From CAIXTV01 sp964543995 (lineage in GTDB: Bacteria > Bacteroidota > Bacteroidia > Bacteroidales > CAIXTV01), in NCBI GenBank assembly GCA_964543995.1, contig CAZJBB010000102.1:1-11090 (forward strand): a stretch of DNA of 11,090 bases, written 5' to 3'. A program made the translations under genes and the position numbers. The notes under the pieces were generated by a model that was not told where the DNA came from, made no database searches, and saw only the letters and a program-made list of their open reading frames with translations. This document shows positions 6,788-11,090 of this stretch, one piece after another. How positions within the stretch are numbered: position 1 is the stretch's first letter; every line of letters starts with the position of its first letter.

Positions 6788-7504
6788 ATGAATATAGCCA
6801 TCATCGGTTACGGTAAAATGGGCAAAGAAATTGAAAAGATTGCCCTGGAAAGAAATCATACAGTAATTACCATTATTGACTCCGAAGCAGATTGGAAAAA
6901 AGAGGAAGCGCTCATTAAGCAAGCGGATGCGGCCATTGAATTTTCCACCCCTGACACTGCCGTTGAAAACACATTGCGCTGTTTTGAGTACGATATTCCC
7001 GTGGTAGTAGGCTCAACCGGTTGGTACGATAAATTGCCTGAACTCGAAAAATACTGTATAAGCAATCAAAAAAGCATGTTGTATGCTGCAAATTTCAGCA
7101 TTGGAGTAAACATCTTTTTCAAACTGAATCAGGAATTGGCCAAAATGATGAACAATTTCGATGATTACGATGTATCCCTTGAAGAAACCCATCATATTTA
7201 TAAGCAAGATTCTCCCAGTGCCACCGCTTTAAGGCTGGTAAACGACTTAATCAGCAATTTGAACCGCAAAGAAAAATGGTTAAAATCTACCATCACTCAC
7301 CCCGACGAAATTGAAGTAAAATCATTCAGAGAAGGCAATGTCCCCGGAATTCATCTGGTTACCTACGAGTCGGATTGCGATATTGTTGAAATAAAGCATT
7401 CCGCAACCAACCGAAAAGGATTTGCCTTAGGGGCTGTGAAAGCTGCCGAATGGTTGATTGGGAAAAAAGGCGTATACCAAATGAAAGATGTACTTCAATT
7501 CTAA
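6788..7504 (+). CDS. dapB: 4-hydroxy-tetrahydrodipicolinate reductase
   Basis: DapB reduces the DapA product with NAD(P)H to tetrahydrodipicolinate, in the pathway to meso-diaminopimelate (peptidoglycan) and lysine. The 238 residues are slightly shorter than the E. coli enzyme (273) and typical for the phylum. The N-terminal Rossmann motif GYGKMGKEI is at 7-15, EFSTPDTAVENT at 51-62 and VGSTGWY at 74-80. The catalytic region EETHHIYKQDSPSATALRL (132-150) carries H135 and K139, equivalent to E. coli H159 and K163. The usual PSGTA reads PSATA here. The C-terminal REGNVPGIH (181-189) fits the substrate-binding domain. The ATG directly follows the upstream stop codon. A 113-bp AT-rich gap separates it from lepB. 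Confidence 0.96.
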   Translation: MNIAIIGYGKMGKEIEKIALERNHTVITIIDSEADWKKEEALIKQADAAIEFSTPDTAVENTLRCFEYDIPVVVGSTGWYDKLPELEKYCISNQKSMLYAANFSIGVNIFFKLNQELAKMMNNFDDYDVSLEETHHIYKQDSPSATALRLVNDLISNLNRKEKWLKSTITHPDEIEVKSFREGNVPGIHLVTYESDCDIVEIKHSATNRKGFALGAVKAAEWLIGKKGVYQMKDVLQF

Positions 7505-7617
7505 GTTAATTTCACACAAATCATATAACATAAAAACAGGATTGCTTTAACATACATTAACATGAAAGCAAAAATAAAAGCAAATAAAAACGTTTAATTT
7601 GATAAATTTATAAAACC

Positions 7618-9402
7618 ATGAGCATATACTCAATTCTATCCCTCATTTTCATGATTTCGACGGCTGCCGGATTATGGAAAATATTTGAAAAAGCAGGTTA
7701 CAAAGGTTGGATGGCCATTGTGCCCATATTCAACTTGTATATTTGGGTCAAAATCATTAAAAAGAACTTTTGGTGGTACATTTTCCTGCTGATTCCATTT
7801 ATTAATGTATTTGTGATTTTGCTCATGTTTGTGGAATTGGCAAAATGTTTCAAGAAATATGGCATGCTTCCTCAAGCGGTTAGTGCACTATTCCCATTCA
7901 TTTACATGCCCTATTTGGGCTTTTCAAAAAAAGAAACCTTTCTTGATCCTGTACAACGTCCAAAAATTAAAAAAACCATGATAAGAGAATGGGCTGATGC
8001 CATTATTTTTGCAGTGATTGCTGCCACCATTATTCGCACCTTCTTAATTGAAGCTTACACCATTCCTACCTCTTCCATGGAAAGTTCGTTATTGGTAGGC
8101 GATTTCTTATTCGTCAGTAAAATCAGTTACGGCCCTAAAATACCCAATACACCCATTGCTTTTCCTTTTGCACATCATACCCTTCCCTTTACTCAGTATA
8201 TGAAGTCCTATTTGGAATGGATTTCACTGCCCTACTATCGTTTTCCCGGCTTTGATAATGTTAAAAACAACGATGTGGTGGTATTTAATTATCCGGATGG
8301 AGACACCGTAGCCTTAGAAAGACAAAATGAAAGCTATTATCAAATTGTAAGAGATGCCGAAATGCAACTCAAAGCCGATTACGGCGATTCTTATGTTGAA
8401 GGAATGGGAAGAGATGCCATTAAGAAATCCTATCATGTAACTGCCCGTCCGGTAGATAAACGAGAAAATTACATCAAACGCTGTGTGGGCATTGCCGGCG
8501 ACTCCTTACAAGTAATTGATAAACAGCTTTACATCAACGGCAAAAAAGCAGACAACCCCAAAAACATGCAATTCCAGTATCTGGTGGAAACCGATGGAAA
8601 TTCTATCAATCCTATGATCATGGATAAGATGAAAATAAACATGGAAGATGTGCATCAAGTTCAAAAAAGTTATGTTTTTAATATTACCCAGGAAAGCGCC
8701 ATCAACTTAAGGAACAGTCCTTATGTGTTTTCAATAACGGCTCTCGTCAAGGTTGAGAATCCATTTACTTCAAATCCTAAAAAACTAAATCAGGATTCCA
8801 AAACCAAAGGAAGATATTTAGTTCAATTTTATAACGATGGGCTGGATAATGCGCTGCTCGAGAAGTTGGGAATACAGAAAGAGGATTACCAACTCTTGGC
8901 ACCCAATTCCCCTGTTTTTTGTCTGACTCCTGAAATTGCAGCAAATTTCAAAACATTTTCTAATGTAAAATCCATCTCCGTCCTTTCAGATGAGTTTGGA
9001 AGAGACGAAAGAATTTTCCCACAAAGCCCATATTATAAATGGAACCGCGACTTTTTCGGCCCCATTTATATCCCTAAAGCAGGCGCTAGCGTTCCTATCG
9101 ACACCGTGAGCATTCAATTATATCGAAGAATTATTGAAGTATATGAAGGAAACAAACTCAACATTGCCAACGGCAAGGTGTTTATAAATGATAAAGAAGC
9201 CAAATCCTATACCTTCAAAATGAATTATTATTGGATGATGGGCGACAACCGTCATAATTCTGCCGACTCCAGATATTGGGGTTATGTACCTGAAGATCAT
9301 GTGGTAGGGAAAGCCGTATTTGTTTGGTTATCGCTCGACAAAGCCAAAGGATGGCTTAGCGGAAAAATAAGGTGGAGCAAACTGTTTAGGTTTATTAATT
9401 AA
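7618..9402 (+). CDS. lepB: Signal peptidase I with N-terminal DUF5684-type membrane domain
   Basis: LepB removes signal peptides from exported proteins at the outer face of the cytoplasmic membrane. Residues 1-102 form a membrane domain of several helices (SILSLIFMISTAAGLWKIF, WMAIVPIFNLYIWVKII, WWYIFLLIPFINVFVILLMFV) of the DUF5684 type, common on Bacteroidota LepB. A further helix at about 125-145 precedes the catalytic part. Box B TIPTSSMESSLLVGD has catalytic S153; box D NYIKRCVGIAGD has catalytic K287; box E MGDNRHNSADSRYWG is at 541-555. At 594 residues it is far longer than E. coli LepB (324): the Ser-Lys distance is 134 residues against 55, and Lys to box E has about 250. The catalytic set is complete, so it should be active. 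It follows dapB by 113 bp, and an AT-rich leader runs up to the ATG. Confidence 0.94.
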   Translation: MSIYSILSLIFMISTAAGLWKIFEKAGYKGWMAIVPIFNLYIWVKIIKKNFWWYIFLLIPFINVFVILLMFVELAKCFKKYGMLPQAVSALFPFIYMPYLGFSKKETFLDPVQRPKIKKTMIREWADAIIFAVIAATIIRTFLIEAYTIPTSSMESSLLVGDFLFVSKISYGPKIPNTPIAFPFAHHTLPFTQYMKSYLEWISLPYYRFPGFDNVKNNDVVVFNYPDGDTVALERQNESYYQIVRDAEMQLKADYGDSYVEGMGRDAIKKSYHVTARPVDKRENYIKRCVGIAGDSLQVIDKQLYINGKKADNPKNMQFQYLVETDGNSINPMIMDKMKINMEDVHQVQKSYVFNITQESAINLRNSPYVFSITALVKVENPFTSNPKKLNQDSKTKGRYLVQFYNDGLDNALLEKLGIQKEDYQLLAPNSPVFCLTPEIAANFKTFSNVKSISVLSDEFGRDERIFPQSPYYKWNRDFFGPIYIPKAGASVPIDTVSIQLYRRIIEVYEGNKLNIANGKVFINDKEAKSYTFKMNYYWMMGDNRHNSADSRYWGYVPEDHVVGKAVFVWLSLDKAKGWLSGKIRWSKLFRFIN

Positions 9403-9429
9403 GTTCCAAAGAAAAAAACTTTTCGGAAC
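9403..9429 (+). terminator. Hairpin just after lepB, possible terminator
   Basis: Directly after the lepB stop, GTTCC (9403-9407) pairs with GGAAC (9425-9429). Inside it GAAAA (9411-9415) pairs with TTTTC (9420-9424). Together they give a 10-bp stem with a 3-nt bulge and a 4-nt loop. No U-run follows, so termination would be weak. It lies only 16 nt before the next ATG, so it could also affect translation of that gene. Confidence 0.35.
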
Positions 9430-9445
9430 GCCAAGAACAATTCTA

Positions 9446-9949
9446 ATGAAATTAAAGTTTTTCATTTGCTTTCTTATCATTTCGGGTGCTTGTTTCGGGC
9501 AGCAAAACCCATCATGGGAGAAAGTGAATTGGCTTATTGGAAAATGGGTTGGTTCAGGGCAAGGCAAGCCGGGTCAAGGATCCGGAACCTTTTCATTTGA
9601 AAAGGAACTGGATGGAAACATCATTGTTAGAAAAAGCCATTCCGAAATTCAGAAAGACTCTACTCAAAAAGCCTTTGGACACGATGATCTAATGATTCTT
9701 TACCATGAAGGCACAAATTATTTTTCAAAGGCTATATATTTTGATAATGAAGGGCATAACATTCAATACGAAATAAGCTTTTCTCAAAAGAGCATGATAC
9801 TTTTATCCAAAAAAAGCAATGGAACCCCGGCATTCCGGCTTACCTATACATTGATATCAGAAAATACCCTACTCACCACTTTTGAAATTTCATCAGATGG
9901 TGAAAAATTTATTAAGTACATCGAAGGAGAAAGCAAAAGAATTCAGTAA
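9446..9949 (+). CDS. Secreted protein with predicted lipocalin-like beta-barrel, function unknown
   Basis: This 167-residue protein starts with a signal peptide (MKLKFFICFLIISGACFGQ), probably cut before Q19; a cysteine at 16 makes lipidation a less likely option. The mature part has the pattern WLIGKWVGSGQG (29-40), then FSFEKELDGNIIVRKSHSE and alternating beta strands (MILYHEGTNYFSKAIYFD, IQYEISFS, RLTYTLISENTLLTTFEIS, KFIKYIEGESKRI). A tryptophan-glycine opening followed by about ten strands is typical of lipocalin, FABP or nitrobindin-like (THAP4/DUF1579-type) barrels. No heme-ligating histidine near the C-terminus is evident, so heme binding is not claimed. The gene lies 43 nt after lepB with no clear promoter of its own, and may be read through from it. 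Confidence 0.75.
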   Translation: MKLKFFICFLIISGACFGQQNPSWEKVNWLIGKWVGSGQGKPGQGSGTFSFEKELDGNIIVRKSHSEIQKDSTQKAFGHDDLMILYHEGTNYFSKAIYFDNEGHNIQYEISFSQKSMILLSKKSNGTPAFRLTYTLISENTLLTTFEISSDGEKFIKYIEGESKRIQ

Positions 9950-10064
9950 ATTTCCAATGGAAACCTGAAATCACCATACTCCTTTCAGAACTTCCTTTTT
10001 GCTTATTAAACAAAAGAAATTCCTTAGGGTATGATTTTTGCAACTGAATGTGAAAACGATTTTA

Positions 10065-10072
10065 TATCTTTG
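10065..10072 (+). promoter_or_regulatory. Candidate -7 box for the repeat-protein gene
   Basis: TATCTTTG matches TAnnTTTG fully and lies 26 nt before the ATG at 10099. A TTTTTG at 10035-10040 could be the -33 element, but its spacing of 24 nt is slightly long. The gene follows a 149-bp gap, so its own promoter is expected. Confidence 0.45.
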
Positions 10073-10098
10073 ATTTCATATTCCTAAATCCAATCCTT

Positions 10099-10437
10099 AT
10101 GAAAAAGCTACTTATCTTTTCACTCTTTATTTTGGGGAATTACATCATAACCCATGCTCAAAAAGTATATTCGGTGGATGCCGATTATAAAGCCGATGTT
10201 AAAATTTTTGTAGTGGATGCCGATTACAAAGCTGATTTGCTTGTGTACAAGGTAGATGCCGATTACAAAGCCACAGGAAATGAGGGCAAATGGTATTTTA
10301 CCGATGCCGATTATAAAGCCCAAAAGAAAGTGTATTTTGTGGATGCCGACTATAAAGCCGACTTAAAAATTTTCTTTGTGGATTCCGATTACAAATCCAA
10401 ATGGAATAGCATGGAAAAGAAGCATTTAATGTATTAA
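10099..10437 (+). CDS. Secreted six-repeat protein (DUF6150-like), function unknown
   Basis: This 112-residue protein has a signal peptide ending THA|Q at residue 20, so the mature product is about 92 residues, exported and not obviously lipidated. Almost all of it consists of six copies of a 13-residue unit with the core DADYKA, starting at residues 27, 40, 53, 69, 82 and 95. Copies alternate with short beta-like segments (VKIFVV, LLVYKV, KKVYFV, LKIFFV). One three-residue insertion around GNEGKWYF splits the six into 3+3. The tail is KWNSMEKKHLMY. The overall form, the GKWYF break and the KKHLMY end match small Bacteroidota proteins I recall as DUF6150, where the repeat core is usually different (for example YESQAD). 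Codons of the core are nearly identical between copies, suggesting recent duplication or gene conversion. No function is known to me. Confidence 0.85.
   Translation: MKKLLIFSLFILGNYIITHAQKVYSVDADYKADVKIFVVDADYKADLLVYKVDADYKATGNEGKWYFTDADYKAQKKVYFVDADYKADLKIFFVDSDYKSKWNSMEKKHLMY
10177..10398 (+). repeat. Six in-frame coding repeats, core GATGCCGATTAYAAAGCC
   Basis: The core begins at 10177, 10216, 10255, 10303, 10342 and 10381. Copies 1-5 differ only at third codon positions (TAT/TAC, GAT/GAC, GCC/GCT). Copy 6 has GCC changed to TCC twice. The period is 39 nt, with 48 nt between copies 3 and 4. Spacers between cores are far more divergent than the cores. The repeats are protein coding, not a CRISPR array. 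Confidence 0.9.
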
Positions 10438-10468
10438 CTTACGTTTATAAGGAGTTGAATTCCTCAAG

Positions 10469-10488
10469 CCTTTAGTTAAAGTTAAAGG
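10469..10488. terminator. Inverted repeat between convergent genes, possible bidirectional terminator
   Basis: CCTTTA (10469-10474) and TAAAGG (10483-10488) form a 6-bp stem with an 8-nt loop in the 53-bp gap between the plus-strand repeat gene and the minus-strand lipoprotein gene. A second small hairpin (AGGA/TCCT) precedes it at about 10450-10464. There is no strong U-run, so the call rests mainly on its position. Confidence 0.35.
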
Positions 10489-10490
10489 AA

Positions 10491-11009
10491 CTATTTCTTG
10501 TTGAAAAACAATTCGGCCCTTTCTTTACTGCGGTTTTCTAAATTTTGTATTTCGGTTGAAGAAGGAAATTCCAACATCCGTTTTTGTATATCCTCCGGAA
10601 AGTGCTCATGAATATCTTTGGCATATTGTTCTCCATCCCCGGGGGTGAAATGACTTACAACTTTATATTCGTTTCCGTTTTCTTCAAAGTGTATTTTCAT
10701 GGGAAGTGACATACCGCTGCCTTTTATTATGTTGCCCTCTTTTTTCACATACTCTTGGATGTATGCCCAAAGGTAAAGGTTTTGCCTCCCCTTTTTCAAC
10801 AAGACAAATGAGCTAAAAATCTTACCGCCCGAAGTGGGTTGTATTATTTTTTCGTCCAAGTATTGCTGCACAAGGGCTGATTCTTTTGGGGATAATTCTT
10901 TGCTGTTATTATTGCAACTGATATTTACGATTACAAACATCACGAATAGCCCTATGATATTAGCTGACAACTGATTTCCAAAAGATAAGATTGTATGATA
11001 ATATTTCAT
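10491..11009 (-). CDS. Predicted lipoprotein or membrane-anchored protein of unknown function
   Basis: I set the start at the ATG at 11009, giving 172 residues. The frame is open to a TTG at 11051, but the extra 14 residues would lengthen an already long signal region. After KYYHTILSFGNQLSAN comes a hydrophobic core (IIGLFVMFVIV, 17-29) and then NISC with C32 as probable lipid site. The lipobox is imperfect because N stands at -3, so a plain membrane anchor is possible. The exported part is 140 residues of mixed helix and strand: NLYLWAYIQEYVKKEG (77-92), GSGMSLPMKIHFEENGNEYKVVSHFTPGDGEQYAKDIHEHFPEDIQ (97-142), and a charged C-terminal helix. The central block resembles small secreted domains I have seen in Firmicutes and Bacteroidota, but I cannot name the family. 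It converges on the repeat gene. Confidence 0.75.
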   Translation of the reverse strand: MKYYHTILSFGNQLSANIIGLFVMFVIVNISCNNNSKELSPKESALVQQYLDEKIIQPTSGGKIFSSFVLLKKGRQNLYLWAYIQEYVKKEGNIIKGSGMSLPMKIHFEENGNEYKVVSHFTPGDGEQYAKDIHEHFPEDIQKRMLEFPSSTEIQNLENRSKERAELFFNKK

Positions 11010-11060
11010 AATGAATACTGAAAAGATGTTTTGGACTCCTGACTTCGTCAAAGATTCACC

Positions 11061-11086
11061 CTGAAAATTGCTGAAGAAATTTTCAG
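11061..11086. repeat. Perfect inverted repeat at the window end
   Basis: CTGAAAATT (11061-11069) and AATTTTCAG (11078-11086) form a perfect 9-bp stem with an 8-nt loop. The inner GCTGAA (11070-11075) can alternatively pair with TTCAGC (11082-11087). It lies about 50 nt upstream of the lipoprotein start on its strand. It may be a terminator of a gene beyond the window or an operator; the sequence ends 4 bases later. Confidence 0.5.
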
Positions 11087-11090
11087 CAAA

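Noticed and set aside
7562..7597. Eleven-codon frame MKAKIKANKNV between dapB and lepB
   Set aside because: It is very short, lysine-rich because the DNA is A-rich, and has no support beyond a start and a stop.
9951..9963. Palindrome TTTCCAATGGAAA after the barrel-protein gene as terminator
   Set aside because: The arms leave a one-base loop, and there is no following U-run, so a stable RNA hairpin is doubtful.
10120..10323. Antisense open frame with repeated FIIGI motifs
   Set aside because: It is the mirror of the six coding repeats on the other strand; the plus-strand frame has a signal peptide, a promoter box and a known family pattern.
10177..10398. CRISPR-like array of regularly spaced repeats
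   Set aside because: The repeats are in frame within a gene with a signal peptide, spaced 39 nt with related spacers, and no cas gene is present.
11010..11051. TTG start for the terminal lipoprotein adding 14 residues
   Set aside because: The extra residues precede a normal signal-type N-terminus and include the region where a promoter would be expected; the ATG at 11009 is simpler.

Overview
The window looks like one contig of a Bacteroidota chromosome, probably an uncultured or metagenomic lineage. Four things point there: AT-rich DNA; A-rich leaders without clear Shine-Dalgarno sites; several TAnnTTTG (-7) promoter boxes upstream of genes; and two gene clusters that I recall as conserved in this phylum. 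I cannot name a genus. Bases 1-44 are not genomic. They are an Illumina P7-side adapter with an 8-base index, so the window starts at a contig edge and the first gene is cut there.

Left half, minus strand (45-3804). A truncated secreted protein of unknown function (45-345) lies downstream of a compact operon read right to left: nusB, a DUF1573 lipoprotein, yajC, a YbbR-domain membrane protein and coaE. The operon joins transcription antitermination (NusB), the Sec translocon accessory subunit (YajC), two envelope proteins of poorly known role, and the last step of coenzyme A synthesis (CoaE). YbbR and coaE overlap by one base.

Centre. A divergent intergenic region of about 250 bp (3805-4058) carries a -7 box for each direction and a 9-bp inverted repeat.

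Right half, plus strand (4059-9402). A PUR-domain (DUF3276) nucleic-acid-binding protein is followed by parA, parB, a DUF5683 membrane protein, dapB and lepB. parA to dapB are packed with gaps of 0 to 1 base. The set covers chromosome segregation (ParA/ParB), lysine/diaminopimelate synthesis for peptidoglycan (DapB) and signal peptide removal (LepB).

Right end (9403-11090). Three small envelope or secreted proteins: a predicted beta-barrel protein with a signal peptide, a 112-residue secreted protein made of six VDADYKAD-type repeats, and a convergent lipoprotein of unknown function. The last 30 bases form a perfect inverted repeat.

I see no mobile element, CRISPR array, tRNA, rRNA, phage gene or defence system. 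Most of the window is conserved housekeeping DNA. The points most worth a second look are the adapter-made chimeric protein end, the homogenised repeat protein at 10099-10437, and the uncharacterised DUF5683 gene locked between parB and dapB.
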